Origin: Roseibium alexandrii DFL-11 | GTDB taxonomy: Bacteria > Pseudomonadota > Alphaproteobacteria > Rhizobiales > Stappiaceae | Reading direction: 5' to 3' | DNA: 64,000 bases | NCBI RefSeq assembly: GCF_000158095.2 | Contig: NZ_CM011002.1 | Span: 5,236,257-5,300,256 of the forward strand | Shown here: positions 33,376 to 41,475 of the stretch, in pieces | Position numbering within the stretch: the stretch's first letter is position 1 | How the letters are laid out: the number at the start of each line of letters is the position of its first letter | The notes under the pieces: model-generated | What the model saw: only the letters and a program-made list of their open reading frames with translations | Told to the model about the DNA's origin: nothing | The model's database searches: none | Made by a program: the position numbers and the translations under genes

Positions 33376-34516
33376 CCAGATTTTCGATATCTACATCGAC
33401 CTCAACATAACTTTCGCCATCACGGCGGTGGTTTGGCTGGTCGCGAAATTGGTCCTGGAGCGACTGGGCGTCAAACTGGCCTATTCCGTTCAGCTCGGTC
33501 TGTTGAATGGCTTGTTTGTCATCACCGCGCTCTCCCCGGGAGCCGTTGCCCTTTATCGTCACCTTCTGGATGCCGGTGTTGTTCCCGGCGCCATGTCCGT
33601 GAATTTGTCTGATATGGTCGTCTCGCAATATTTGCGGGGTGGTATTGCCATTCCGGCGCAGGATTTCCAGTCTCTTCTGGGCCTGCGAGGACAGCTGTCT
33701 TCGGAAATCCTGTCCCTGACCTCGGTGCTCGGCGCGGGGATCGTGTCAGTCTTCCTTGCAGGTGTCACGTTTTTCGGGCTGAAACTCGCCAAAGGCTTCA
33801 TTCAGCTGAACCGGGCTTTGGCCTCATGTCATGTCTGGCGGGACCACGGCAGGCTCCGGCTTTTGCTCTCAGACACAGCCGTTGTTCCGTATTCGGCCCG
33901 CGGCCTGACCCGGAATTACGTGGTATTGCCAAGCGAGTTGCTAACCCAGAGCGAAGACCTCAAGCTGGTTCTGAAACATGAGTTTGAGCACCTGCGGCAA
34001 GGGGATGTGACGTGGGAGATCGGTCTGGAACTTCTGCGCCCGTTGTTTTTCTGGAACCCGTTCTTTTACATCTGGAAGTCGGAGGTCGAGCGCCTGCGTG
34101 AACTGGCTTGCGATCAAAAGGTCGCGGAGAACGCGCAAGTGGATCTGAAGTCCTATTGCATGTGCCTGTTGCGTGCCGCGAAGGCCGGAATTCAAAAGCG
34201 CGAAGCCTTTTCGAACCAAAACCGATCCAGCGTTGCAGCTGTCGCGCTGATCGAGGTGCAGGACCGCTTGCTTCGGCGCTCGCCATCCCAAAAGCTCCGC
34301 AGCCGTGTCGAAGCGTTGATGGAACAAGACCGCGCCAAGCCGCATACCTGGCTGGTGGCCATGGTGATTGTTCCGATGGCAGCGGTGGTGTTCCTCACCG
34401 GGCTGGCCATCCAAAAGCCTGCGGACTGGAGCCAGGATCGCTTGATGCTGTCAGCGATCATCAATCTGGAGCGTCTTGAGACGATCAATGCATTCGGCAA
34501 GGCGCCTTACCGGTAA
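33362..34516 (+). CDS. M56-family (BlaR1-like) membrane metallopeptidase without a sensor domain
   Basis: A 384-residue protein with membrane segments near 15-35, 45-65, 115-145 and 335-355. Zinc motif HEFEH is near residue 206 (LKHEFEHLRQGD), and ELACDQKVAE follows. BlaR1 proteins are about 585-600 residues with a C-terminal penicillin-binding sensor. This one ends about 30 residues after the last membrane segment, so it cannot sense beta-lactams that way. It would cleave the BlaI-type repressor encoded just upstream in response to another signal. Confidence 0.88.
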   Translation: MTLPNQIFDIYIDLNITFAITAVVWLVAKLVLERLGVKLAYSVQLGLLNGLFVITALSPGAVALYRHLLDAGVVPGAMSVNLSDMVVSQYLRGGIAIPAQDFQSLLGLRGQLSSEILSLTSVLGAGIVSVFLAGVTFFGLKLAKGFIQLNRALASCHVWRDHGRLRLLLSDTAVVPYSARGLTRNYVVLPSELLTQSEDLKLVLKHEFEHLRQGDVTWEIGLELLRPLFFWNPFFYIWKSEVERLRELACDQKVAENAQVDLKSYCMCLLRAAKAGIQKREAFSNQNRSSVAAVALIEVQDRLLRRSPSQKLRSRVEALMEQDRAKPHTWLVAMVIVPMAAVVFLTGLAIQKPADWSQDRLMLSAIINLERLETINAFGKAPYR

Positions 34517-34545
34517 ACTGCGTTTTGTCTTGGCCAACGTTCAGG

Positions 34546-34574
34546 ATCCCCGGCCTGACGCCGGGGATTTTTTT
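34546..34574 (+). terminator. Rho-independent terminator
   Basis: ATCCCCGGC pairs with GCCGGGGAT around a 5-base loop, followed by a run of seven T. It ends the BlaI-M56 unit. Confidence 0.92.
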
Positions 34575-34717
34575 ATCAGCCCGATTGGATCGATTGTTAC
34601 GTGTCCTCGAATAAACCGTTCACAATTTAACATATAGTCGATCTTGGTTGAGTTTATTATCTCTTATTCATGAACAAACCGGCGATGTCCGCTGGCGACA
34701 TGACTCTGGAGAGACCG

Positions 34718-35317
34718 ATGAGCTCTGATGTTAAAACGATCCTGCATATTGACGCATCCGCACGCAAAACCGGCTCCGTAACGCGAGAGCTGACTGAGAC
34801 GCTGGTCAAGTCGCTTGCGACGGCGAACCGGGATGCGAAGATCCTGACCCGCGACGTGTCTCAAGGTCTGCCGTTTATCGATGAGACCTGGGTCGGAGCA
34901 ACTTTTACAGATCCGGCTGAGCGCACTCCCGAGCAGCGCTTGAAACTCGCCGTTTCCGATACGCTTGTTTCAGAGCTGAAGGCAGCGGACGTGGTTGTCA
35001 TTGGTACACCGATTTACAATTTTTCGGTGCCTGCAGCTTTGAAGGCTTGGATCGATCAAGTCGCGCGCGCTCGGGAGACGTTCCAGTACACCGAGAACGG
35101 TCCTGTGGGTCTTTTGAAAGACAAAAAGGCGATCATAGCAGTGGCGTCCGGTGGTACACAGGCCGGGTCTGAAATCGACTTCGCAACGACCTACCTAAAG
35201 CACTTCCTTGGTTTCCTGGGCATCACTGATGTGACCGTGATCGCAGCCGATCAGCTGATGGTCAATCCGGACAAGCGCGCGGATGCGATATCGCTTGCGG
35301 AGCAACTGGCAGCCTAA
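34718..35317 (+). CDS. azoR: FMN-dependent NADH-azoreductase
   Basis: A 199-residue flavodoxin-fold quinone/azo reductase. ILHIDASARKTGSVTRELT near the N-terminus is the FMN phosphate-binding loop, and GTPIYNFSVPAALKAWIDQV and AVASGGT bind the isoalloxazine ring, as in AzoR. It reduces quinones or azo compounds by two electrons, usually as a detoxification enzyme. The ATG at 34718 has GGAGAG 6 bases upstream; an ATG at 34670 in the same frame would add 16 residues. Confidence 0.92.
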   Translation: MSSDVKTILHIDASARKTGSVTRELTETLVKSLATANRDAKILTRDVSQGLPFIDETWVGATFTDPAERTPEQRLKLAVSDTLVSELKAADVVVIGTPIYNFSVPAALKAWIDQVARARETFQYTENGPVGLLKDKKAIIAVASGGTQAGSEIDFATTYLKHFLGFLGITDVTVIAADQLMVNPDKRADAISLAEQLAA

Positions 35318-35358
35318 GACGCGCAGCGTCCCGCTCCCAAACCCGAGAGAGAATGAAA

Positions 35359-35393
35359 AAACCGGCGCGGCTTCTTAAGCCCACGCCGGTTTT
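35359..35393 (+). terminator. Rho-independent terminator
   Basis: AAACCGGCG/CGCCGGTTT with an inner GGCTT/AAGCC stem, followed by TTT. It ends azoR. A-tracts on the left let it also act on the minus strand, where it would follow the 27-residue ORF. Confidence 0.8.
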
Positions 35394-35616
35394 CCATGTT
35401 GTACGCCCCCGTGAATCTCTTTTCACGTTGTCTGCAACTCAGTCACTCACTCCGCTGCACTTAACATTTCGTGTTGCTCTTATGTGCAGCCGATCGGTGT
35501 TGTTTTGGTTGCTTTTTTCATTCCTCGTTGCAGATAAAAATTCCGGTCCAGCCTATTTTTGAAGCGCTTTGGCAGGCGCTACAATTCTATTTCCCTGCCG
35601 GACCAACCTCGAGATC

Positions 35617-35700
35617 TCAGATCAGTCCCAGAACAATTGCAGCCAAAAACGCAAAGGCTGCAAAGAATGCGATCATGTTCAGGTTACGTACAAGAGTCAT
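35617..35700 (-). CDS. Candidate 27-residue hydrophobic membrane protein
   Basis: A 27-codon ORF. It starts at the ATG at 35700 with a perfect GGAGG at 6-7 bases upstream and ends in TGA at 35617-35619. The sequence starts MTLVRNLNMIAFFAAFA and ends AAIVLGLI: a charged N-terminus, then one continuous hydrophobic segment of about 18 residues, the form of small bacterial membrane peptides. It lies in a 607-base gap that otherwise holds only the azoR terminator. I infer that it is real from the strong ribosome-binding site and the membrane-segment pattern. No homologue is known to me. Confidence 0.6.
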   Translation of the reverse strand: MTLVRNLNMIAFFAAFAFLAAIVLGLI

Positions 35701-35924
35701 CTGTATTCCTCCCGTCACATCGGTCACAGCCGCTGACATTAATGCAGTCTTAACGAGAAGCGAAGAAAAAAAGATGCTGCATCGCAGCGGTGTTTTATCC
35801 CTCAGGTTGCAGCCAAGTGATTTCGTGAATAAGGCAACTAAAATCTGGGCATCCCAGGTAGTGGTCTATTAAGCCGGTCGCGGTACTGTGTACACATCAA
35901 CGCGTAGCGCGCTGCGGAGAGAGA

Positions 35925-37067
35925 ATGACCGAATTGGCAAAGCTTGCTGATCTTGCAAAGGATTCAAGCACAGCAGGCCGCAAAAGCCTTATTGCAACGC
36001 TGACTGAGATGTTTCTGGCTGCTGGTGATGCCCGCGGTGAGAACGCGGCTTTTTTGTTCGGGGACATCGCTCTCAAATTATTGGGCGATCTGGAGGAAGA
36101 CTCCCGGGCAGAGCTCGCCGAACGGGTCTCGAAAGACCATTTTGCGCCGCATCAACTCATGCTGGAATTGGCGAAAGATACCCTTGCTGTCGCTGAACCC
36201 GTCCTTACGAATTCGCCCGTTTTGAAGTCTGAGGACCTGGTTGAGATCGCTTCCGCGGCGTCCATGGACCATCTTGAAGCGATCGCAGAAAGAGTTCCGA
36301 TTGAAGAGGCTGTAACTTCTGTCCTCGTTGATCGTGGAGATCCGTCCGTGTTGTCGAAGGTCGCTGCCAATGAGGGCGCGGTAATCGCTGATAACTCTTT
36401 CATGACAATCGTCGACAAGGTTGGCCGGGATGAAGCGGTGCAAGCCGCTTTGATCGGGCGGCCAGATCTGCCTCTTGAGGTCGGCCAGGTTCTTCTGCCG
36501 CTTTTGACCGAAGAGCTTCAAAAACAAGTGCTTGCATTGGGCAAAGACAATTATCTGGCACAGATGCTGGCGCAGGCCTCGAAGGAAAAGAAGAAAAACC
36601 AGCTGGAATCGATTGAGCGGGCAAAGCTCCAGGTGAAGGCGCTCGTCAAAGACATCAAAAGCGGCCGCCAAATGGTCGACGAGGCTGTCCGCAAGTTTGC
36701 AAAGGCAGGGCAGGCAACGGAACTTGCCCTTTTGCTGGCTGGATTGAGTGATCTGCCGCCTGCGGCTGTGTCTCAATTGCTGTTCAGCCCGAACGACAAA
36801 CCGCTTATTATACTTTGCAAGGCCAACAATGTCAGGGCCGAGGCCTACAAGGACATCCTGATGATGCGGGCGCAGCGCCTGAACATTGGTGGAATGGAGT
36901 TGAACGAAGCGATCCAGCGCTTTGGACTCATGAGCGTTGAAGGTGCCAAGAGATCGCTGGAGGTACTGCGGCAAACATCTCAGGCCGCGGCCGCCAAGCC
37001 GGCAGGAACGGCAGGCGAGCCATCGTCTCAGTCACCGAAGAAAGCGCCTTTTGCTGCCCACAGGTGA
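35925..37067 (+). CDS. DUF2336 domain protein
   Basis: A 380-residue cytosolic, all-helical protein with a HEAT-like pattern (repeats such as VAANEGAVIADNSFMTIV and 'hhDR.DPSVL' near residues 110-170). DUF2336 proteins are common in alphaproteobacteria; the function is unknown. The C-terminus is low-complexity (TSQAAAAKPAGTAGE). The start has GGAGAGAGA upstream. It is convergent with the lysE gene. Confidence 0.8.
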   Translation: MTELAKLADLAKDSSTAGRKSLIATLTEMFLAAGDARGENAAFLFGDIALKLLGDLEEDSRAELAERVSKDHFAPHQLMLELAKDTLAVAEPVLTNSPVLKSEDLVEIASAASMDHLEAIAERVPIEEAVTSVLVDRGDPSVLSKVAANEGAVIADNSFMTIVDKVGRDEAVQAALIGRPDLPLEVGQVLLPLLTEELQKQVLALGKDNYLAQMLAQASKEKKKNQLESIERAKLQVKALVKDIKSGRQMVDEAVRKFAKAGQATELALLLAGLSDLPPAAVSQLLFSPNDKPLIILCKANNVRAEAYKDILMMRAQRLNIGGMELNEAIQRFGLMSVEGAKRSLEVLRQTSQAAAAKPAGTAGEPSSQSPKKAPFAAHR

Positions 37068-37153
37068 GCCGCGGTCAAGGACTACGCCGTAACCCTTTGC
37101 ATATCTTTGCCATGTCGATGAAAAATCTCTCCAGCGCTGGCGTTGTTGTGAGC

Positions 37154-37780
37154 TCAGCTGCTTGATCTTTGCAAGGTTGCCGTCATCGCGGCTGCAGAGA
37201 TCAGAAATCCGCCGCCAACACGATTTATCAGCCTGAGCAAGGACGGGCTGCGAAGTTTCTGGCCGACGGCTGCTGCCGCGAACGCATAAACAGCGGCATT
37301 CACGATCCCAAGTACAACGAAGGTGATCCCCAGCAGGAACAGCTGCGGAACGACGGGGGCCTGCGGTGCGATGAAATGCGGCAGAAATGCCATGAAGAAG
37401 ACAATACCCTTCGGGTTCAACGCCGTTACCACATAGGCGTGCCAGAAGATCTTGCCGGCCGGAATGTCGGCAACGGTGTGGGGCCCGAGCGCCGACGGAC
37501 GGCTGCGCCACATCTTGAGGCCCAACCAGACGAGATAAGCCGCGCCGACCCATTTGAGCACTGTGAATGCCGTCGCTGATGCGGCCAGCAACGCGCCCAG
37601 GCCCAACAGCGAGGCGGCGGCAGCCGTTGCATCTCCAAGGCCCACTCCCATCACGCTTGCAGCCGCGGATTTCCGTCCTTGCGTCAACGCGTAGCTGACG
37701 ACGAGCATGATCGTCGGGCCGGGAATGGCCAAAACGATGAGGGTTGCAGCGACATAAGCGAGATAAAGTTCAAGGGTCAT
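37154..37780 (-). CDS. LysE-family amino acid exporter
   Basis: A 208-residue membrane protein with six segments and the typical LysE opening (IVLAIPGPTIMLVVSYALTQG, residues about 14-34). Members export basic amino acids, homoserine or other amino acids; the substrate is not known. I start at the second ATG (37780), giving the usual MTLELYLAYV; the first ATG (37798) would add 6 residues. Neither has a good ribosome-binding site. It is divergent from the extensin-like gene, with the starts 95 bases apart. Confidence 0.85.
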   Translation of the reverse strand: MTLELYLAYVAATLIVLAIPGPTIMLVVSYALTQGRKSAAASVMGVGLGDATAAAASLLGLGALLAASATAFTVLKWVGAAYLVWLGLKMWRSRPSALGPHTVADIPAGKIFWHAYVVTALNPKGIVFFMAFLPHFIAPQAPVVPQLFLLGITFVVLGIVNAAVYAFAAAAVGQKLRSPSLLRLINRVGGGFLISAAAMTATLQRSSS

Positions 37781-37875
37781 TTTGGTACCAATCTTCATTC
37801 TGGTTCGCGACCATAGACCTCTGGACCGAAATCGACAATGATATCGGTGTGATCGTCGCAGCCGGATCGGACGAA

Positions 37876-38634
37876 ATGCAGGCTTTGATTTTTTTGTTAT
37901 GTTTTAGCTTGTTTGCTGCCTTTTCACCGGCCTTTGGTAAGGAAGTTTCTCCTCCAGCCCCCTCTTCAAAGCCGCTCGCACCAGGCACTCAAGACCGATT
38001 TGTTGAAGGTGTCGACCTGCCGAGGAAAAAGCCGGACGCAGAACCAGGCAAGCCCGCAGACCCAATGATCCAGCGGGTGACTGAACAAATCTGCAACCTG
38101 CCGAGTGTGACATTTGTTCAACGCGTGCCGATCGAGACGGACAACGGCTGCGGATTTGAAAATGTTGTCGCCGTGACCAAAGTCGGCTTGAAAAGCGGAG
38201 ATGAAATCTCCTTTCCAGGACCTGTCATGATCACATGCGAGTTTGCACGGGTGGTGGCGGATTGGATCCGGCAAGATGTTCTTCCGGCTGCCCGCAATGA
38301 GTTGGGCATGGACGTCACCGGGCTCCTGACAGGACCGGGATATCAGTGCCGGCGCCGCGACAATCTCCCGGATGGGAAGCTTTCCGAGCACGCACTTGGC
38401 AAGGCGGTCGACGTATCCGGTTTCCGGCTCGCAAATGGGGATGTCATTTCGGTTATGAAAGACTGGCCGGAACCGGAGACGGCCCCGGGCAAGTTTCTAA
38501 GGGCAGTCCATGCAGCAGCTTGCAAGCGCTTTACAACCGTACTGGGGCCGGATGCCGATCCCAACCATGAAGCTCATTTTCATCTGGATACGGGCTGTCA
38601 CGGCAAGGACTGTACCTATCTCATTTGTCAGTAA
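37876..38634 (+). CDS. Extensin-like C-terminal domain protein (secreted)
   Basis: A 252-residue secreted protein with a signal peptide (1-19, MQALIFLLCFSLFAAFSPAFG region), a proline-rich linker (residues about 24-60) and an extensin_2-like domain with SEHALGKAVDVSGF and HEAHFHLDTG, the pair of His-containing blocks that resemble the VanY/DD-carboxypeptidase zinc site. Four to six cysteines (CNLPSV, GYQCRRR, CHGKDC, LICQ) suggest disulphides. It probably acts on peptidoglycan in the periplasm. The ATG at 37876 is the one that gives a signal peptide. Confidence 0.85.
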   Translation: MQALIFLLCFSLFAAFSPAFGKEVSPPAPSSKPLAPGTQDRFVEGVDLPRKKPDAEPGKPADPMIQRVTEQICNLPSVTFVQRVPIETDNGCGFENVVAVTKVGLKSGDEISFPGPVMITCEFARVVADWIRQDVLPAARNELGMDVTGLLTGPGYQCRRRDNLPDGKLSEHALGKAVDVSGFRLANGDVISVMKDWPEPETAPGKFLRAVHAAACKRFTTVLGPDADPNHEAHFHLDTGCHGKDCTYLICQ

Positions 38635-38708
38635 TTTCCGGTCACGGCTTGCAATCTTAGCCATGGCTTGTTCCTCTCATCGTCATGATGAAACGATCGG
38701 AGCCACGT

Positions 38709-39929
38709 ATGGAGCGTTACAAAACTGCTGCTGAAGTTGCCTTGGACTTGCGTCCGGATCACCCAATTTATTGTTTCCGGCCATCGGTGCTCCGCGCGGA
38801 TGCGCAGAACTTCAAAAAGCTGTTTCCTGGGAAAACAGCATATGCCGTAAAAACCAACGGTGAACCCTTTGTTCTGAAGGAATTGGCGGCGGCGGGGTAT
38901 GATTGTTTTGATGTGGCATCTCCGGCAGAGTTTGCCGCCGTGCGTGAAGCATCGCCGAAGGCGGAGATGCTCTACATGCACCCGATCAAGGCGCAATCCG
39001 ATATCCGTCTCGCCCTGGAACAATACGGTATCCGGGTAATGTCACTCGACCATGAAGACGAGGTGGCAAAGATCCTCCGGATTGTCCGGGCTCTGGATAT
39101 AGATCCCGCGAAAATCACACTGTTTGTGCGGATCGCTACCAAGGGCCATGCAGCGTATGAGTTGTCGAAGAAATTTGGCGCTGCGCCGGGACATGCTGTT
39201 GAACTTCTGCAACGCATTCACAGGATCGGCTTCAAGTGCGGTCTCTGTTTCCACGTCGGCAGTCAGATTGAGGAGCCGGAAACCTATGAGCGGGCACTGG
39301 CCTCAGCTGATTGGATCCGCTCCCGCGCTGGCGTTCCGATTGTCGAGCTTGATGTTGGCGGCGGTTTTCCTGCTGTTTACGGCCATGATCCGAGACGCAA
39401 GGTACCCGATTTGCCGACCCTTGAAGAGTTGATGGGACAAATCCGCTCAGACATTGCCGAATGGGCGTTTGACGATATTCCGTTGGTGGCAGAACCAGGC
39501 CGGGTCGTCGTGGCAAGGTCCATATCCCTGATCGTCCGGGTGCTTTTGAAGAAAGGCCGGCGGCTCTATATCAATGATGGGATTTGGGCGTCTCTCTCGG
39601 ACAGCTGGACCGGCAAAATCACCTTGCCGGCCCGCTTTATCCCGGACCCTGCGCGGCGCACACGCTCTGGCAAGGCCGGCAACATCGTGCCGTTTAAGGT
39701 CTGCGGGGCAACCTGTGACAGCGTTGATATTCTCTCCCGGCCGTTCTGGCTTCCAGAGACGGTGGACACCGGGGATTGGATCGAAATCGGCCATATCGGC
39801 GCATACAGCCTGTCTCTCAGGACACGGTTTAACGGCTTCTACCCAGATACGGTTATCGAGGTGGATACTCCGTTTGATGCGGGTGAAGAACCGGAAAGCT
39901 TTGCCTCAATCGAGACGATGGCTGACTAG
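38709..39929 (+). CDS. PLP-dependent ornithine/lysine-type decarboxylase (fold III)
   Basis: A 406-residue alanine-racemase-fold decarboxylase. The PLP lysine is Lys48 in AYAVKTN, the phosphate-binding block VELDVGGGFPAVY and the EPGR block (VAEPGRVVV) are present, and the active-site cysteine lies in VCGATCDSVD. It matches eukaryote-type ornithine decarboxylase of alphaproteobacteria, which makes putrescine, the substrate of the SpeE encoded at 459-1331. A lysine/ornithine dual role is possible. The ATG at 38709 has GGAG upstream; a start at 38685 is possible. Confidence 0.88.
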   Translation: MERYKTAAEVALDLRPDHPIYCFRPSVLRADAQNFKKLFPGKTAYAVKTNGEPFVLKELAAAGYDCFDVASPAEFAAVREASPKAEMLYMHPIKAQSDIRLALEQYGIRVMSLDHEDEVAKILRIVRALDIDPAKITLFVRIATKGHAAYELSKKFGAAPGHAVELLQRIHRIGFKCGLCFHVGSQIEEPETYERALASADWIRSRAGVPIVELDVGGGFPAVYGHDPRRKVPDLPTLEELMGQIRSDIAEWAFDDIPLVAEPGRVVVARSISLIVRVLLKKGRRLYINDGIWASLSDSWTGKITLPARFIPDPARRTRSGKAGNIVPFKVCGATCDSVDILSRPFWLPETVDTGDWIEIGHIGAYSLSLRTRFNGFYPDTVIEVDTPFDAGEEPESFASIETMAD

Positions 39930-39960
39930 GCAGGTCGCAAGACGCTTAAACCAAAAAGCG

Positions 39961-40001
39961 GCGGCAGCGGGTGGCCAGTTCGGCTGGCCTGTCGCTGTGC
40001 G
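39961..40001 (-). terminator. Probable terminator hairpin between decarboxylase and BA14K genes
   Basis: GGCCAG-TTCGG-CTGGCC (39973-39989), extended by GCAGCG pairing with CGCTGT outside. On the minus strand it is followed within a few bases by CGCTTTTTGG, so it probably ends the BA14K gene. Confidence 0.5.
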
Positions 40002-40057
40002 CCTCAGGTCATTGAGGTCTCGAGGGATAGTATTTCCACCCTCCGAGTGTCTGCTAT

Positions 40058-40528
40058 TTACTGGCAGAATTTTTGAACGCCGCTGTAGGTGGTGAATGTT
40101 CCGGTCGATGGATTGAAAGACCGGTACTTCGACGAACAATAGTCGTACCAGGCCGGGCTCCAGGGTTGAAATCCGACCGGTCCACTTACGGGACCCGGAT
40201 AAGGCGCACGCGGGTAGGGATATGCCGGGCCACGGGGCGGGCCAGCATAGGACGGCTTGCTGGTTGCCCCCAAAATGATTGCACCGGCAGCAAGTCCAAT
40301 GACACCGGCTGCGATGGCCGCGCCAACGTTGTTGTTGTTCTTGTGCTTATGAATATGTTTGTGCTTGTGATTATGCCGGTTGTGTCCGCGGTGCGGGCGA
40401 TGGCCCTCATGCCAGCCGCCACCATGGCGCCAGCCATCGCGCGGGCCTGCTTCTGCGGCAGATACCGCCGGCAACATTAGGGCGCCGGTCAGGGCAACGG
40501 CCAGGATGCGTTTAGCGAAGGTTTGCAT
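40058..40528 (-). CDS. BA14K-family secreted protein
   Basis: A 156-residue protein with a signal peptide (1-25, ending AEAGP), then a histidine-rich segment (HNRHNHKHKHIHKHK), one hydrophobic stretch (about 70-90) and a C-terminal BA14K-like motif YCSSKYRSFNPSTGTF followed by KFCQ. BA14K proteins are small immunoreactive alphaproteobacterial proteins; a lectin-like role has been suggested. The His-rich part may bind metal. The start has GGAGAGTAAATCG before the ATG. Confidence 0.82.
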   Translation of the reverse strand: MQTFAKRILAVALTGALMLPAVSAAEAGPRDGWRHGGGWHEGHRPHRGHNRHNHKHKHIHKHKNNNNVGAAIAAGVIGLAAGAIILGATSKPSYAGPPRGPAYPYPRAPYPGPVSGPVGFQPWSPAWYDYCSSKYRSFNPSTGTFTTYSGVQKFCQ

Positions 40529-40674
40529 CGATTTACTCTCCGTTTGGGGCGCGCCATTTGCGCTGCCGTGATTTGATGATGCAACATTGCCCAAAGCGCG
40601 CTGAACCGGTCCTGAGATCGCCGTTCATCTTGTGTTCAGGTTTCTCAGGTTGTGTGTCCCAAGCAGGAGGCCGC

Positions 40675-41457
40675 ATGGCAGATAGTCAGGAAAATCAAGC
40701 AAATAACGAAAAGTCGGTGATCCGGGATACGGATGACGAGGCCCGGAAACTGGCCAAAGAATTGATCCGGACGGCCCGCTTCGGCGCCTTGGCAGCCTTG
40801 GAACCTGACACCGGATGTCCCCTTGCGAGCCGGGTTGCCGTTGCAACAGATCTTGATGGAACGCCGGTGATCCTCACCAGCACTTTGTCCGGTCACACAA
40901 GTGCGATCCTCGCCAACCCCGCCTGTTCGTTGCTGGTTGGTGAACCGGGGAAAGGGGACCCGCTAGCCCATCCGAGAATTTCTTTGTTCTGCAAAGCGCG
41001 CCGTGTAGAGCGGGAAACCGAAGAGCATGCGCGTTTGCGCCGGCGCTACCTCTCTCGCAACCCCAAGGCCGAGCTTTATGTAGATTTCGGTGATTTCTCG
41101 TTCTTTGCCCTGGATCTACAGCGGGCCAGCCTGAATGGTGGCTTCGGCAAGGCGTTTGAACTCGGCAAGGATGATCTTCTGACCGATGCTGCCGACGTGC
41201 AGGCCTGGTCGGCGATGGAAAGCGGCGCGGTCGATCACATGAACGAGGACCACCGCGACGCCATCAAACTTTATGCCGAAGTTCTCCTGAAAGCCGAAGA
41301 CGCCAACTGGCGGCTTGCCTGCCTCGACCCTGAGGGGCTCGACCTCGTGGCGGGAGATCGGATTGTGCGCCTGTGGTTCAAGGAGCGGCTCGCAGATCCC
41401 GCACGGCTTCGGGAAACCCTGGTTGCGCTGGCGCTCCAGGCCCGTAATCAGGATTGA
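40675..41457 (+). CDS. HugZ-family heme oxygenase / pyridoxamine-oxidase-like protein
   Basis: A 260-residue two-domain protein. Residues about 20-165 form a split-barrel flavin-reductase-like fold (PNPOx-like; ARFGALAALEPDTGCPLASRV is the usual strand-rich opening) and the C-terminus, from about 180, is DUF2470 with the HMNEDHRDAIKLYA block, where HugZ-type heme oxygenases bind heme through histidine. It would degrade heme or act as a heme store. The start has AGGAGG 5 bases upstream. Confidence 0.86.
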   Translation: MADSQENQANNEKSVIRDTDDEARKLAKELIRTARFGALAALEPDTGCPLASRVAVATDLDGTPVILTSTLSGHTSAILANPACSLLVGEPGKGDPLAHPRISLFCKARRVERETEEHARLRRRYLSRNPKAELYVDFGDFSFFALDLQRASLNGGFGKAFELGKDDLLTDAADVQAWSAMESGAVDHMNEDHRDAIKLYAEVLLKAEDANWRLACLDPEGLDLVAGDRIVRLWFKERLADPARLRETLVALALQARNQD

Positions 41458-41475
41458 GCAGGCAGCTGGGCGGTC

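Larger units (their letters stand above)
35318..35924. other. Gap between azoR and DUF2336 gene
   Basis: 607 bases holding the azoR terminator (35359-35393) and the small minus-strand ORF (35617-35700). The part from about 35701 to 35924 should carry the promoters of the small ORF and of the DUF2336 gene. I see no clear further sites. Confidence 0.6.

Noticed and set aside
40058..40528. The His-rich segment of the BA14K protein as a nickel or zinc chaperone
   Set aside because: The run of His/Lys/Asn is low-complexity and the family is defined by its C-terminal motif; metal function cannot be claimed from this alone.
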